From Mycobacterium sp. 852002-40037_SCH5390672 (GTDB lineage Bacteria > Actinomycetota > Actinomycetes > Mycobacteriales > Mycobacteriaceae): a stretch of DNA of 64,000 bases. Where the stretch lies: the NCBI RefSeq assembly GCF_001665875.1, contig NZ_LZTA01000081.1:62001-126000 (forward strand), written 5' to 3'. The notes beneath the pieces are model-generated. The model saw nothing but the letters and a program-made list of their open reading frames with translations. It was not told where the DNA came from and made no database searches. This document shows, piece by piece, positions 9,402 to 22,086 of this stretch. The first letter of the stretch is position 1. Every line of letters begins with the position of its first letter. The position numbers were made by a program, and so were the translations under genes.

Positions 9402-9443
9402 TGCTCACTAAGGCGCGAAGGTTTGCACGCGGCATGTTGGCTT

Positions 9444-11292
<1,849 letters not shown>

Positions 11293-11321
11293 GCAGGCGC
11301 TGGACGAACAGGAGTGCTCGG

Positions 11322-12179
11322 TTGAAGAAACTGGGATCTACCCGATCCGGTGCGGCCAAGCCGCCAAACGGACAGCGTGACCGCTCACGACGGCGCCTTC
11401 GCCGTCGGCTGTCCGGCGGCCTGCTGCTGCTCATCGCGCTGACCATCGCCGGCGGTCTGGCCGCCATCCTGACCCCCCGGCCGCAGGTGGCCGTCGCCGA
11501 CGAGTCGAACTCGGCGCTGCTGCGCACCGGCAAGCAGCTGTTCGACACGTCGTGCGTGTCCTGCCACGGTGCCAACCTGCAGGGTGTGCCGGACCGCGGT
11601 CCGAGCCTGATCGGCGTCGGCGAGGAAGCCGTCTACTTCCAGGTGTCCACCGGCCGGATGCCCGCGATGACCGGTGAAGCCCAGGCGCCGCGCAAGGAAC
11701 CGATCTTCGACGAGGGACAGGTCGACGCGCTGGGCGCCTACGTCCAGGCCAACGGCGGCGGCCCCACGACGGTGCGCAACCCGGACGGCTCCCTGGCGAT
11801 GCACTCGCTGCGCGGCCAGGATCTGGGACGCGGTGGCGACCTGTTCCGGCTGAACTGCTCCTCGTGCCACAACTTCACCGGCAAGGGTGGGGCGCTGTCG
11901 TCCGGTAAGTACGCGCCGGACCTGGAGCCGGCCAACGAGCAGCAGATCCTGGCGGCGATGCGGACCGGTCCGCAGAACATGCCGAAGTTCTCCGACCGTC
12001 AGCTGTCTTTTGAGGCCAAGAAGGACATCATCGGCTACATCAAGGCCGTGACCGAGGAGCGCCAGCCGGGCGGCTACGGCCTGGGCGGCTTCGGGCCCGC
12101 ACCCGAGGGTATGGCCGCCTGGATCATCGGGATGGTCGCCGCCATCGGGCTGGCACTGTGGATTGGGGCACGAGCGTGA
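11322..12179 (+). CDS. qcrC: Menaquinol-cytochrome c reductase diheme cytochrome c subunit QcrC
   Basis: A 285-residue subunit with an Arg-rich N-terminus, a membrane helix ([17 protein letters not shown], about residues 32-48), two cytochrome c domains with heme motifs CVSCH and CSSCH, each with a downstream Met candidate, and a C-terminal anchor ([17 protein letters not shown]). In mycobacteria this subunit replaces soluble cytochrome c and passes electrons directly to CtaC in the supercomplex. The TTG at 11322 is preceded by AGGAG about 8 bases away and agrees with the family length (about 280). The N-terminal ten residues ([10 protein letters not shown] area) are less conserved. Confidence 0.95.
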   Translation: MKKLGSTRSGAAKPPNGQRDRSRRRLRRRLSGGLLLLIALTIAGGLAAILTPRPQVAVADESNSALLRTGKQLFDTSCVSCHGANLQGVPDRGPSLIGVGEEAVYFQVSTGRMPAMTGEAQAPRKEPIFDEGQVDALGAYVQANGGGPTTVRNPDGSLAMHSLRGQDLGRGGDLFRLNCSSCHNFTGKGGALSSGKYAPDLEPANEQQILAAMRTGPQNMPKFSDRQLSFEAKKDIIGYIKAVTEERQPGGYGLGGFGPAPEGMAAWIIGMVAAIGLALWIGARA

Positions 12180-12228
12180 GCCGCGCCGAGACGATGCAGA
12201 GCGAAGCGATGAGGAGGAGCGGCGCAAA

Positions 12229-13452
12229 ATGAGCGACGCCTTGAATCAGGGAGACGGTCGCGGCTCTGACACCGGCGGGAACCCGCACGGCGCCGGCGAG
12301 AGGGAGCCCGACGACGCGGCACTGGCCGCCATGAGCCAGCAGGAACTGGTGACGCTGGGCGGCAAGCTGGACGGTGTCGAAACGGTGTTCAAGGAACCCC
12401 GTTGGCCGATCGAAGGCACCAAGGCCGAAAAGCGCGCCGAGCGTGGCGTCGCCCTCTGGCTTTTGCTGGGAGGCTTTTTCGGGCTCGCCCTGCTGCTGAT
12501 TTTCGTGTTCTGGCCGTGGGAGTACAAGCCCAAGGAGGAGGCCGGGAGCTTCCTTTACGACCTGGCCACCCCGCTCTACGGCCTGACCTTCGGGATGTCG
12601 ATCCTTTCGATCGGGGTCGGCGTCATCCTGTACCAGAAACGCTTTATTCCCGAAGAGATTTCGATCCAGGACCGCCACGACGGTGCGTCGCGCGACGTCG
12701 ACCGCAAGACGGTGGCGGCGAACCTGGGCGACGCGTATCAGGGTTCGACGGTCGGGCGGCGCAAGCTGATCGGTCTGTCCCTGGGCATGGGCCTGGGCGC
12801 CTTCGGCCTGTCCACCCTGGTCGCCTTTGCTGGCGGATTGATCAAGAACCCGTGGAAGCCGGTCGTGCAGACCGCAGACGGCAAGAAGGCCGTGCTGTTC
12901 ACGTCCGGGTGGACCCCGCGCTACCACGGCGAGACCATCTATCTGGCGCGCGCCACCGGCTCCGCATCCACGTCGCCGTTCATCAAGATGCGCCCCGAAG
13001 ACCTCGACGCCGGCGGCATGGAAACCGTCTTCCCATGGCGGGAGTCCGACGGGGACGGCACGACTCCGGAATCGCAGGAAAAGCTGCGGGCCATCAACCA
13101 GGGTGTGCGAAACCCGGTGATGCTCATCCGGGTTCGGCCCACCGACATGGGCCGCGTGGTCAAACGACAGGGCCAGGAGAGCTTCAACTTCGGCGAGCTG
13201 TTCGCCTACACCAAGGTCTGCTCGCACCTGGGTTGCCCCGCATCGCTGTACGAGGAGCAGTCCTACCGGATCTTGTGCCCTTGCCACCAGTCGCAGTTCG
13301 ACGCGCTGCACTTCGCCAAGCCGATTTTCGGGCCGGCCGCGCGTGCGTTGGCGCAACTGCCGATCACCATCGACACCAACGGGTACCTGGTCGCCAACGG
13401 TGACTTCGTCGAGCCCGTCGGACCGGCATTCTGGGAGAGGACGACAACATGA
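12229..13452 (+). CDS. qcrA: Menaquinol-cytochrome c reductase Rieske iron-sulfur subunit QcrA
   Basis: A 407-residue actinobacterial Rieske protein with three membrane helices (about 75-100, 115-135, 185-205) and a C-terminal Rieske domain holding CSHLGC and CPCHQSQFD, which ligate the 2Fe-2S cluster. It takes electrons from menaquinol in the bc1 complex. ATG at 12229 was chosen for its AGGAGGAG ribosome site about 10 bases upstream; a longer in-frame version from TTG 12163 would overlap qcrC. A short frame from GTG 12176 ends exactly over this ATG. Its stop overlaps the qcrB start (ATGA). Confidence 0.92.
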   Translation: MSDALNQGDGRGSDTGGNPHGAGEREPDDAALAAMSQQELVTLGGKLDGVETVFKEPRWPIEGTKAEKRAERGVALWLLLGGFFGLALLLIFVFWPWEYKPKEEAGSFLYDLATPLYGLTFGMSILSIGVGVILYQKRFIPEEISIQDRHDGASRDVDRKTVAANLGDAYQGSTVGRRKLIGLSLGMGLGAFGLSTLVAFAGGLIKNPWKPVVQTADGKKAVLFTSGWTPRYHGETIYLARATGSASTSPFIKMRPEDLDAGGMETVFPWRESDGDGTTPESQEKLRAINQGVRNPVMLIRVRPTDMGRVVKRQGQESFNFGELFAYTKVCSHLGCPASLYEEQSYRILCPCHQSQFDALHFAKPIFGPAARALAQLPITIDTNGYLVANGDFVEPVGPAFWERTTT

Positions 13453-15149
13453 GTCCGAAACTGAGTCCCCCGAAGATCGGCGATGTCTTGGCCCGCCAGG
13501 GCGAGGACATCGACACGCGCTATCACCCGTCGGCCGCCGTACGCAGACAGCTCAACAAGGTCTTCCCCACGCACTGGTCGTTCCTGCTGGGTGAGATCGC
13601 GATGTACAGCTTCATCGTGCTGCTGCTCACCGGTGTGTACCTGACGCTGTTCTTCGACCCGTCCATGGGCGAAGTCACCTACAACGGCGCCTACCAGCCG
13701 CTGCGCGGCGTGGACATGTCGAAGGCCTTCGCCTCGACCCTCGACATCTCCTTCGAGGTACGCGGCGGATTGTTCGTGCGTCAGGTCCACCACTGGGCCG
13801 CGCTGATCTTCTCCGCGTCGATCATGGTGCACCTGGCCCGCATCTTCTTCACCGGCGCCTTCCGGCGGCCACGCGAGGCCAACTGGGTCATCGGTTCGCT
13901 GCTGCTGATCCTGGCCATGTTCGAGGGCTACTTCGGCTACTCGCTGCCCGACGACCTGTTGTCGGGCATCGGGTTGCGCGCCGCGCTGTCCTCGATCACG
14001 TTGGGCATGCCGGTGATCGGCACCTGGCTGCACTGGGCCCTATTCGGTGGTGACTTCCCCTGCGGTGGCGTCGGAAGCGAATGCGCCACAGCGGGTTACA
14101 TCATTCCGCGGATGTACGCCCTGCACATCCTGTTGCTGCCGGGGATCATCCTTGCGCTGATCGGGCTGCATCTGGCCATGGTGTGGTTCCAGAAGCACAC
14201 CCAGTTCCCCGGCCCCGGCCGCACCGAGCACAACGTGGTCGGCGTGCGAGTGATGCCGATATTCGCGGTCAAGTCCGGCGCGTTCTTCGCCGCGATCGTC
14301 GGTGTGCTGGGCCTGCTGGGTGGTCTGCTGCAGATCAACCCGATCTGGAACCTGGGCCCCTACAAGCCATCTCACGTCTCGGCCGGTTCGCAGCCGGACT
14401 TCTACATGATGTGGACCGAAGGCCTGGCCCGCATCTGGCCACCGTGGGAGTTCTACTTCTGGCACCACACCATTCCCGCGGCGGTCTGGGTGGCGCTGAT
14501 CATGGGCGGGGTCTTCGGTCTGCTGATCGTCTACCCGTTCCTGGAGAAGCGGTTCAGCGGTGACTATGCGCACCACAACCTGCTGCAGCGACCGCGCGAC
14601 GTGCCGGTGCGCACGTCGATCGGCGCGATGGCGATCGCGTTCTACATGCTGCTGACGCTCGCGGCGATGAACGACATCATCGCGTTCAAGTTCGACATCT
14701 CACTGAACGCGACGACGTGGATCGGGCGCATCGGCATGGTGATCGTTCCGCCGGTCGTCTACTTCATCACCTATCGGTGGTGCATCGGGCTGCAGCGCAG
14801 CGACCGCGCGGTGCTCGAGCACGGCATCGAGACCGGCATCATCAAGCGGTTGCCGCACGGTGCCTACATCGAGCTGCACCAGCCGCTGGGCCCGGTCGAC
14901 GACCATGGCCACCCGCTGCCGCTCGAGTACCAGGGTGCGGCTCTGCCCAAGAAGATGAACAAGCTGGGCTCAGCCGGATCTCCGGGTAGCGGTAGCTTCC
15001 TGTTCGCCGATCCGGCGTCCGAGGACGCGGCATTGCGGGAGGCGGCGCACGGCTCGGAGCAGCGTGCCCTGACCGCACTGCGCGAACACCAGGACGGCTT
15101 CAACGGTTCGACAAACGGTTCGACAAACGGAGAGGGCGGCGAGCACTAG
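13449..15149 (+). CDS. qcrB: Menaquinol-cytochrome c reductase cytochrome b subunit QcrB
   Basis: A 566-residue cytochrome b with the heme-ligand histidines in [11 protein letters not shown] (near residue 113) and in helix D ([10 protein letters not shown] and GLHLAMVWF). It carries the quinol-site region with the PPWEF motif ([15 protein letters not shown]) and a long hydrophilic C-terminus typical of mycobacteria. It is the target of imidazopyridine drugs in M. tuberculosis. Compared with the sequence I recall from M. tuberculosis, there is an extra stretch holding two cysteines ([12 protein letters not shown]) between GGDFP and IIPRMYALH. The last 15 residues contain a direct [10 protein letters not shown] repeat. 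It starts within the qcrA stop, so the two genes are translationally coupled. Confidence 0.96.
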   Translation: MSPKLSPPKIGDVLARQGEDIDTRYHPSAAVRRQLNKVFPTHWSFLLGEIAMYSFIVLLLTGVYLTLFFDPSMGEVTYNGAYQPLRGVDMSKAFASTLDISFEVRGGLFVRQVHHWAALIFSASIMVHLARIFFTGAFRRPREANWVIGSLLLILAMFEGYFGYSLPDDLLSGIGLRAALSSITLGMPVIGTWLHWALFGGDFPCGGVGSECATAGYIIPRMYALHILLLPGIILALIGLHLAMVWFQKHTQFPGPGRTEHNVVGVRVMPIFAVKSGAFFAAIVGVLGLLGGLLQINPIWNLGPYKPSHVSAGSQPDFYMMWTEGLARIWPPWEFYFWHHTIPAAVWVALIMGGVFGLLIVYPFLEKRFSGDYAHHNLLQRPRDVPVRTSIGAMAIAFYMLLTLAAMNDIIAFKFDISLNATTWIGRIGMVIVPPVVYFITYRWCIGLQRSDRAVLEHGIETGIIKRLPHGAYIELHQPLGPVDDHGHPLPLEYQGAALPKKMNKLGSAGSPGSGSFLFADPASEDAALREAAHGSEQRALTALREHQDGFNGSTNGSTNGEGGEH

Positions 15150-15171
15150 CTCGCTTTGCGCCGGTGACGAC

Positions 15172-15197
15172 GCCGCCCGCCCTCACGCGGGCGGCGC
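15172..15197 (+). terminator. Hairpin terminator after qcrB
   Basis: A ten-base-pair stem with arms CGCCGCCCGC and GCGGGCGGCG and a 6-base loop lies 23 bases after the qcrB stop. It lacks a T run, as usual in mycobacteria. A second hairpin at 15220-15240 (arms GGGCGGGC and GCCCGCCC) follows and may serve the convergent membrane-protein gene. Confidence 0.6.
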
Positions 15198-15219
15198 CTA
15201 GCCTTCTCACTGTGCCCCG

Positions 15220-15240
15220 GGCGGGCAGCGGGCCCGCCCA
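15220..15240. terminator. Second hairpin between convergent genes
   Basis: Perfect 8-base-pair stem, GGGCGGGC paired with GCCCGCCC, 5-base loop. It lies between the convergent qcrB and the minus-strand membrane-protein gene ending at 15353, and could act in either direction. The rest of the 200-base gap shows nothing. Confidence 0.5.
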
Positions 15241-15352
15241 ATCCCCTAGCCGCACAAGCCTTCACGCTGAACGCGGACACTCCCCTTCGCGTAGCGCGGT
15301 ACCCCGCCGTCCATTTCCTGGACGCCCATTTCCTTGACCGACGTCGCGGCGG

Positions 15353-16012
15353 CTACTGCTCGGCGACAACGCGGCGCAGCTGGCGAATATGCAGCCATTC
15401 GACCACGGGCATCGCCGCCGTGATTGCGCCGGCGAACCCGTACCCGACCCAAGACGCGCCGTCGTGACCAACCGCCATCAGGTAGGTCGCCGTCGCGACC
15501 GCGATCAGAGCCGCACCCATGGTCCCGGTCAGTATCACGGTGCCGCGCAACCAGACTCGGTCTACCGCGTCGCCTGACCACGCGGCGCCCGATGCCGGGG
15601 CCGCCGTTTCCACCGTGGCCCGCTGCGCCCGCCCGGTCCCGGTGCGCGGGGCGCCGGTCCCCAGCCCCACCGAAGGTCTTGACGCCCCCCGCGCCGGCGC
15701 TGTCATCGCCTCAGCGGCCGGCTCGGACTGCGACATCCGGCGGGCCCGCAACAGGATGGGGATCGCGCCCGCGATGATCAGCGCCGAGACGATGATGACG
15801 GCGTACAGCACCCAGGTGGTGTGCGGGCTGCTGGCCGCCTTGTGAAAGCCCCTGCCCAAATCCGCCAGGGCGACCGCGGCCGCCACGCTGACACCCAGCA
15901 GCACCAGGTAAACGGCGGCGCACGCGCCGATCAGGATGCGGTCGATGACCTCGGGCGCAATGGTGTCGTCGTCGCCCACCCCGCGCCGATATGGCGAATA
16001 TCTGCTGACCAT
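15353..16012 (-). CDS. Conserved mycobacterial membrane protein (Rv2197c-like)
   Basis: A 219-residue protein with membrane helices at about residues 27-50 and 68-90, and a pair at about 158-182 and 188-203. A basic, Pro/Thr-rich cytoplasmic loop lies between them. The start [11 protein letters not shown] matches the family. Its ATG overlaps the stop of mmpS3 by one base (TGATG), so the two are probably coupled and may act together. The function is unknown; context among respiratory and MmpS genes suggests an envelope role, but that is inference only. Confidence 0.88.
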   Translation of the reverse strand: MVSRYSPYRRGVGDDDTIAPEVIDRILIGACAAVYLVLLGVSVAAAVALADLGRGFHKAASSPHTTWVLYAVIIVSALIIAGAIPILLRARRMSQSEPAAEAMTAPARGASRPSVGLGTGAPRTGTGRAQRATVETAAPASGAAWSGDAVDRVWLRGTVILTGTMGAALIAVATATYLMAVGHDGASWVGYGFAGAITAAMPVVEWLHIRQLRRVVAEQ

Positions 16013-16959
16013 CAGCAGCTCGTCTGCGGCAAGTCGTTGCTGTTCGACGAGAGCACGGTTCCGTCGCTGGTCGTGATCGAGCAATTGAGCCTGCTGACCC
16101 GGAACAGGCTGGAAGCCTCCACCGAGCCCACGTCGGACTGCGAGATCGGGGTGACGGTCATCGACCACGGGATGTACACATTGTGCTGCGTGCGGCGCCG
16201 GCCGGACGCGTCGACGTAGGTCACCGAAATGATGTCGCCCGGGGCTTTGGTGCCGGTCACCGAGTAGGTGACCTGCCGCGGACCCGCCGGCGTCGTGGGC
16301 GGCGGTGGCGCGGCCGCCGTGGACGTCGCCGGCGGGGGCGCCGGAGCGGGTGCGGGCGGGGGCGGCGGTGCCAGAGAAGGCGTCACCGTCACAGTCTGGG
16401 TCTCCGTTGCTGTCGGGGGCGGTGGCGGTTCGCTCGTGGGTGGTGGAGGCGGCGGGGGCGGCGGTTTGGTGGTCGTGATCTCGTCCTGCAGCGGCGGCGT
16501 GGACGGAGCGGTGGTGGTTCCGGGGTTGGCAAGCTTGGTGGTATCGGTGCGTGCGAACAGCAGCGATACCGAGACGACGAGCGCGATCGCGGCCACGATC
16601 GCGGCGATGCCCACCACCCACGGCCAGCGCGCGGTGCTGCGCTCGTCGTCAGTGTCGGAGGAGTCGTCGAAGTCGTCGTAGTCGTAGAGCCGCAGATCGG
16701 CCGGCATATAGGGGCCGCTGATGAAATGCTCGGACTCCGGGGCCGAGTAGGCCCGCGAGTATGCGTCCGTCTCATCGGTCTGGTTCGACGCGGCCGGTTC
16801 GGCGCTGTCCTCGAAGGGTTCCGGCTCGCTTTCGGCATCGCTTTCGGCGCCGGGTTGCAGGTCATCCGCCGGTTCGTCGCCGGAATCCGGTTCGTGGCTG
16901 ATCGAGTCGGCAGGGTCGGGTTCGTCAGGATCCCATCCCGGGGGTCTCGACCCGCTCAT
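16012..16959 (-). CDS. mmpS3: MmpS3 family membrane protein
   Basis: A 315-residue protein. Residues 1-60 are acidic (many Asp, Glu, Ser). The conserved segment [15 protein letters not shown] comes near 64-78 and acidic tracts follow. A membrane helix ([20 protein letters not shown]) lies at about 110-130. A long Pro/Thr spacer with runs of eight or nine prolines follows, and the MmpS domain (about 225-315) ends in LPQTSC. MmpS proteins usually pair with MmpL transporters; MmpS3 stands alone here. In mycobacteria it has been linked to trehalose monomycolate transport with TtfA, which I recall and cannot check here. The proline tract is longer than I recall in M. tuberculosis. The start is ATG 16959. 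Confidence 0.93.
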   Translation of the reverse strand: MSGSRPPGWDPDEPDPADSISHEPDSGDEPADDLQPGAESDAESEPEPFEDSAEPAASNQTDETDAYSRAYSAPESEHFISGPYMPADLRLYDYDDFDDSSDTDDERSTARWPWVVGIAAIVAAIALVVSVSLLFARTDTTKLANPGTTTAPSTPPLQDEITTTKPPPPPPPPPTSEPPPPPTATETQTVTVTPSLAPPPPPAPAPAPPPATSTAAAPPPPTTPAGPRQVTYSVTGTKAPGDIISVTYVDASGRRRTQHNVYIPWSMTVTPISQSDVGSVEASSLFRVSRLNCSITTSDGTVLSSNSNDLPQTSC

Positions 16960-17111
16960 CTCTGCCTTTGCCTACCCTGTTCGACTGCCTCACCTGCGCG
17001 CAAGATTCCGCGATCACATCGTTGCGGGCGCGCTGGGAAACTTCTCGTTTGCCTGGGCAAAACACTACCGAACCCCAAAGGGGCAAAGCCGTCGTGGCGA
17101 ACGGCGCAGGC

Positions 17112-17123
17112 GATCACGTGATC
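17112..17123. promoter_or_regulatory. Perfect 12-bp palindrome upstream of mmpS3
   Basis: GATCACGTGATC is a perfect inverted repeat in the 190-base gap between the ctaF stop and the mmpS3 start, about 150 bases upstream of mmpS3. It could be an operator. No regulator is identified. Confidence 0.3.
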
Positions 17124-17148
17124 TGATTGTGACCTTATCTGCCGCGAA

Positions 17149-17568
17149 TCAGTGCTTCTCGGGACCGAGGTAGTACTCGAAGACCAAGCCGGCCACCGAC
17201 GTCAGGATGAACATCACCCCGGCGGCGATCAGCCATGGCAGCCACAGCGCGATGCCGACCGCGGTCACCGAGCCTGACAGCGCGACCAGAATCGGCCACC
17301 AGCTGTGCGGGCTGAAGAAGCCCAATTCGCCTGCTCCGTCGCTGATCTCAGCACCCTCGTAGTCCTCGGGCCGGGTGTCCAACCGGCGCGCAACGAACCG
17401 GAAAAAGGTCGCCGTGATCAACGCCAACCCACCGGTCAGCACCAGCGCAGTGGTGCCCGCCCACTCCACACCTCCGGTCGCGAAGATCGCGGTCAGCACC
17501 CCATAGAGCACCGCAACCACAATGAAAAACCCGGCGATGACTTCGAATAGCCTGGCTTCGATATGCAT
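17149..17568 (-). CDS. ctaF: Cytochrome c oxidase subunit IV (actinobacterial)
   Basis: A 139-residue membrane protein of the actinobacterial CtaF family, with four predicted helices at about 8-28, 37-58, 92-113 and 115-133. The start [15 protein letters not shown] and the end YYLGPEKH match the family, and the length is the same as in M. tuberculosis. It is an essential small subunit of the aa3 oxidase. Its start follows the ctaC stop by 13 bases, so the two are one transcription unit. Confidence 0.95.
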   Translation of the reverse strand: MHIEARLFEVIAGFFIVVAVLYGVLTAIFATGGVEWAGTTALVLTGGLALITATFFRFVARRLDTRPEDYEGAEISDGAGELGFFSPHSWWPILVALSGSVTAVGIALWLPWLIAAGVMFILTSVAGLVFEYYLGPEKH

Positions 17569-17581
17569 TTGGTGTCCTAAC

Positions 17582-18685
17582 CTACTGGCTTCCGGCCAAT
17601 TGACCGCGCTTGGTGTCGAACGGGTGAGTGGTCACCGCGAGCGGGGGCTGCCCGATCGCCTGCAACGCCTCGGCGTTGCTCTTTCCGTCCATCCGCTGCT
17701 GCAGGTAGGCCTTGAAGTCGTTGGGCGCCACCACCCGAACCTCGAAGTTCATCATCGAGTGATAGGTGCCGCAGAACTCGGCGCAGTGGCCCACGAACGC
17801 ACCCGGGGTCTGGATCTCTTCGGTCTGGAAGACGTGCACCGAGTTGTTCGCATCGGCGTTGGGGATCACGTCGCGCTTGAACAGGAACTCCGGCACCCAG
17901 AAGGTGTGAACCACGTCCGCGGACGCCAGATCGAATTCGATGCGCTTGCCGGTCGGCAGCACCAGCACCGGGATTTCCTCACTGGTTCCCAGCGTCTCGA
18001 CCTTGTCGAAGTTCAGGTACTGCCGGTCCGAGGTGTTGAACCCGCGGACGGGACCGACGCGCTCCTCACCGTGGGCGTCCTTGCCCTCGGGCCGAGACAG
18101 CATCGCCTTCTTGCGCGCCTGGTCGGCACCGTCGTAGTTCAGCGTGCCGTCTTTGAAGGCCACACGCTGGTAGCCGAACTTCCAGTTCCATTGGAAGGCC
18201 GTGACATCGATCACTACCTCGGGGTCCTTGGCCAGGTGCAGCATCTTCTCCTGCACCACCACGGTGAAGTAGAACAGCACCGAGATGATGAGGAACGGGG
18301 TCACCGTGAGCACTAGCTCCAGCGGCATGTTGTAGCCGAACTGCCGGGGCAGCACGGTGTCGGTGGCCTTCTTGCGGTGGAAGGCCGACGCCCAGAAGAT
18401 CAGGCCGAACACGATGCCGCCGACGACCAGTGAGGCGATCACCGCACCGATCCACAGCTCCCGGTTGAGGTGAGCCTCCGGGGTGATGCCCCGCGGCCAG
18501 CCCAGGGCCAGTGCGTCGGCCCAGCTGCTGCATCCGCTCAAGAACAACGCCAGCACACCCAGCGTCACGGCCAGCGCGAAGGGCCGAAGACGACGGGAAA
18601 GACCCTTAGCCGGGCCCCCGCTGGAATGGCGCCGAAACCTGCCCTGCGACAAACGTTGCGAACGGTCCTGCTCGCGAGGGGTCAC
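17582..18685 (-). CDS. ctaC: Cytochrome c oxidase subunit II, lipoprotein-like
   Basis: A 367-residue subunit II. An Arg-rich N-terminus leads into a hydrophobic segment ending in LFLSGC, which fits a lipobox with Cys near residue 50. Two membrane helices follow (about 74-98 and 120-142), then the cupredoxin domain with the CuA motif [13 protein letters not shown]. CuA receives electrons from QcrC and passes them to subunit I. The GTG at 18685 has AGGAGGCG about 6 bases upstream. The intergenic region towards asnB carries a palindrome at 18715-18727. Confidence 0.95.
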   Translation of the reverse strand: MTPREQDRSQRLSQGRFRRHSSGGPAKGLSRRLRPFALAVTLGVLALFLSGCSSWADALALGWPRGITPEAHLNRELWIGAVIASLVVGGIVFGLIFWASAFHRKKATDTVLPRQFGYNMPLELVLTVTPFLIISVLFYFTVVVQEKMLHLAKDPEVVIDVTAFQWNWKFGYQRVAFKDGTLNYDGADQARKKAMLSRPEGKDAHGEERVGPVRGFNTSDRQYLNFDKVETLGTSEEIPVLVLPTGKRIEFDLASADVVHTFWVPEFLFKRDVIPNADANNSVHVFQTEEIQTPGAFVGHCAEFCGTYHSMMNFEVRVVAPNDFKAYLQQRMDGKSNAEALQAIGQPPLAVTTHPFDTKRGQLAGSQ

Positions 18686-18714
18686 GTTAGCGCCTCCTGC
18701 TCGGATATCGAATA

Positions 18715-18727
18715 CTACGCAGCGTAG
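18715..18727. promoter_or_regulatory. Palindrome in the ctaC-asnB divergent promoter region
   Basis: CTACGC-A-GCGTAG is a perfect 6+1+6 inverted repeat, 30 bases upstream of the ctaC start. The arrangement resembles a TetR-type operator, but no regulator gene is adjacent. Confidence 0.35.
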
Positions 18728-18842
18728 ACCACGCGCCTGAGCCGGGCGACGAAACCCCGGCCCGCCAGTCTGCCCGGCCATTCACGACGTGCCGGGCGTG
18801 ACATCCACGTACGTCCTCCCAAGTGCGGCATACTGGGGCGCC

Positions 18843-20801
18843 GTGTGTGGTCTGCTGGCGTTCGTTGCTGCCCCCGAGGGCGTGGATAAGGACGCGGCCG
18901 CCGCCCGGGCCGACAACGCGGTCGCGCGCGCGTCGCATTCGATGCGCCACCGCGGGCCCGACGAGCCGGGCACCTGGGTGGACCCGGACGCCGACGGCTC
19001 GGTCGTTTTCGGCTTCAACCGACTGTCCATCATCGACATCGCGCATTCGCACCAGCCGCTGCGCTGGGGTCCGCCCGAGGCGCCCGACCGCTACGTGCTG
19101 GTGTTCAACGGTGAGATCTACAACTACCTCGAACTGCGCGACGAACTGGCCAGCCGGCATGGCGCCGCCTTCGCCACCGACGGTGACGGCGAGGCGGTCG
19201 TCGCCGCCTATCACTATTGGGGCACCGACGCCCTGACCAGGCTGCGCGGCATGTTCGCGTTCGCGCTGTGGGACACCGCCGCCGGCGAATTGTTCTGCGC
19301 CCGTGACCCTTTCGGCATCAAGCCACTGTTCATGGCGACCGGCAGCGGCGGCACCGCGGTGGCCAGCGAGAAGAAGTGCCTGCTGGACCTGGCCGAGCTG
19401 ATCGGATTCGACACCGGGATCGATGAGCGGGCCGTGCAGCACTACACCGTCCTGCAGTACGTGCCCGAGCCCGAGACGTTGCACCGCGGGGTGCGCCGGC
19501 TGGAGTCGGGCTGCTACGCACGGATCCGTCCCGACCGCCTACAACCGGAGGTCACCCGGTATTTCGTGCCGCGCTTTGGCGCCACGCGGATCACCCGGGA
19601 CACCGAGCAGGCCCGGTACGACGAGATCACCGCGGTGCTCGAGGACTCGGTGGCCAAGCACATGCGCGCCGACGTCACCGTCGGGGCGTTTCTGTCCGGC
19701 GGCATCGACTCGACCGCCATCGCGGCGCTGGCCATCCGGCACAATCCCCGGCTGATCACGTTCACCACCGGCTTCGAGCGCGAGGGTTTCTCCGAGATCG
19801 ACGTCGCGGTGGCCTCGGCCGAGGCGATCGGCGCCCGCCACATCGCCAAGGTGGTCACCCCCGACGAGTTCGTCGCCGCCCTGCCCGAGATCGTCTGGTA
19901 CCTCGACGAGCCGGTGGCCGACCCCGCGCTGGTGCCGCTGTTCTTCGTCGCCCGGGAGGCGCGCAAACACGTCAAGGTGGTGCTGTCCGGCGAAGGCGCC
20001 GACGAGTTGTTCGGCGGCTACACGATTTATCGGGAACCGTTGTCGCTGAAGCCCTTCGACTATCTGCCACGGCCCCTGCGGCGGTCGATGGGCAAGGTGT
20101 CCAGACCCCTGCCGGACGGGATGCGGGGCAAGAGCCTGCTGCACCGCGGCTCCCTGACGCTGCAGGAGCGCTACTACGGCAATGCCCGCAGTTTCTCCGA
20201 CGCGCAGCTGCGCGACGTGCTGCCCGGCTTCCGCGAGGAATGGACCCACACCGACGTCACCGCGGCGCTGTACGCGGGATCGGCGGGCTGGGATCCGGTG
20301 GCCCGCATGCAGCACATCGACCTGTTCACCTGGCTGCGGGGCGACATCTTGGTCAAGGCCGACAAGATGACCATGGCCAACTCACTGGAGCTTCGGGTGC
20401 CGTTCCTGGATCCCGAGGTGTTCGCGGTCGCCTCCCGGTTGCCCGTGGAGGCGAAGATCACCCGTACGACCACCAAGTACGCGCTGCGGCGCGCCTTGGA
20501 GCCGATCGTTCCGGCGCACGTGCTGCACCGGCCCAAGCTCGGCTTCCCGGTGCCGATCCGGCACTGGCTGCGCGCGGGCGAGCTGCTGGAGTGGGCCTAC
20601 GCGATGGTGGACTCGTCGCAGGCCGATCATCTGATCGACCCGGCCGCCGTGCGCCGGATGCTCGACGAGCACCGCAACGGCGTCAGCGATCACAGCCGCC
20701 GGCTGTGGACGCTGCTGATCTTCATGCTCTGGCACGCGATCTTCGTCGAGCACAGCGTGGTGCCCCAGATCAGCGAGCCGCAGTATCCGGTGCAGCTCTA
20801 G
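18843..20801 (+). CDS. asnB: Asparagine synthetase (glutamine-hydrolysing) / AsnB-family amidotransferase
   Basis: A 652-residue class II amidotransferase. GTG at 18843 puts the catalytic cysteine at residue 2 (VCGLLAF), as the family requires, and gives the same length as M. tuberculosis AsnB. The N-terminal glutaminase domain has RHRGPDEPG and FNGEIYNY; the synthetase domain has the ATP P-loop LSGGIDSTAIAAL near residues 282-294 and SGEGADELFGGY near 385. It should convert aspartate to asparagine; in mycobacteria a role in amidating cell-wall diaminopimelate was proposed for the family, so the acceptor is not certain. It is convergent with adoK. Confidence 0.93.
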   Translation: MCGLLAFVAAPEGVDKDAAAARADNAVARASHSMRHRGPDEPGTWVDPDADGSVVFGFNRLSIIDIAHSHQPLRWGPPEAPDRYVLVFNGEIYNYLELRDELASRHGAAFATDGDGEAVVAAYHYWGTDALTRLRGMFAFALWDTAAGELFCARDPFGIKPLFMATGSGGTAVASEKKCLLDLAELIGFDTGIDERAVQHYTVLQYVPEPETLHRGVRRLESGCYARIRPDRLQPEVTRYFVPRFGATRITRDTEQARYDEITAVLEDSVAKHMRADVTVGAFLSGGIDSTAIAALAIRHNPRLITFTTGFEREGFSEIDVAVASAEAIGARHIAKVVTPDEFVAALPEIVWYLDEPVADPALVPLFFVAREARKHVKVVLSGEGADELFGGYTIYREPLSLKPFDYLPRPLRRSMGKVSRPLPDGMRGKSLLHRGSLTLQERYYGNARSFSDAQLRDVLPGFREEWTHTDVTAALYAGSAGWDPVARMQHIDLFTWLRGDILVKADKMTMANSLELRVPFLDPEVFAVASRLPVEAKITRTTTKYALRRALEPIVPAHVLHRPKLGFPVPIRHWLRAGELLEWAYAMVDSSQADHLIDPAAVRRMLDEHRNGVSDHSRRLWTLLIFMLWHAIFVEHSVVPQISEPQYPVQL

Positions 20802-20915
20802 CGTCTGGCGAGGGTGCGAATGTGAACGCTGGGCGGTGATTTCCGGCGGGTCGTCGCCGTCAGCTCACACCCGACGCCGCTGAGTTCACACTCAGCCGCG
20901 CCGCGCCGAGTATGG

Positions 20916-21920
<1,005 letters not shown>

Positions 21921-22086
21921 CTAGCTTACCCACGCCGGCTTGACCGTCGCTGTGTGCACGGTCGGCGCGAGGCCGTGCGCTAGCCTCCCTTAGAAACCCA
22001 CTCAGTTACTCATTCACGTCGCCGGGATCACATTGCTCGGGCCGCAACCCGCTCGCAGTCCCGTCTACCACCGTAGGAGAACCACG

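Noticed and set aside
8906..9411. Two further plus-strand frames across the accessory island
   Set aside because: Outside the 38-residue coupled gene they are either antisense to the minus-strand candidate or have unnatural composition.
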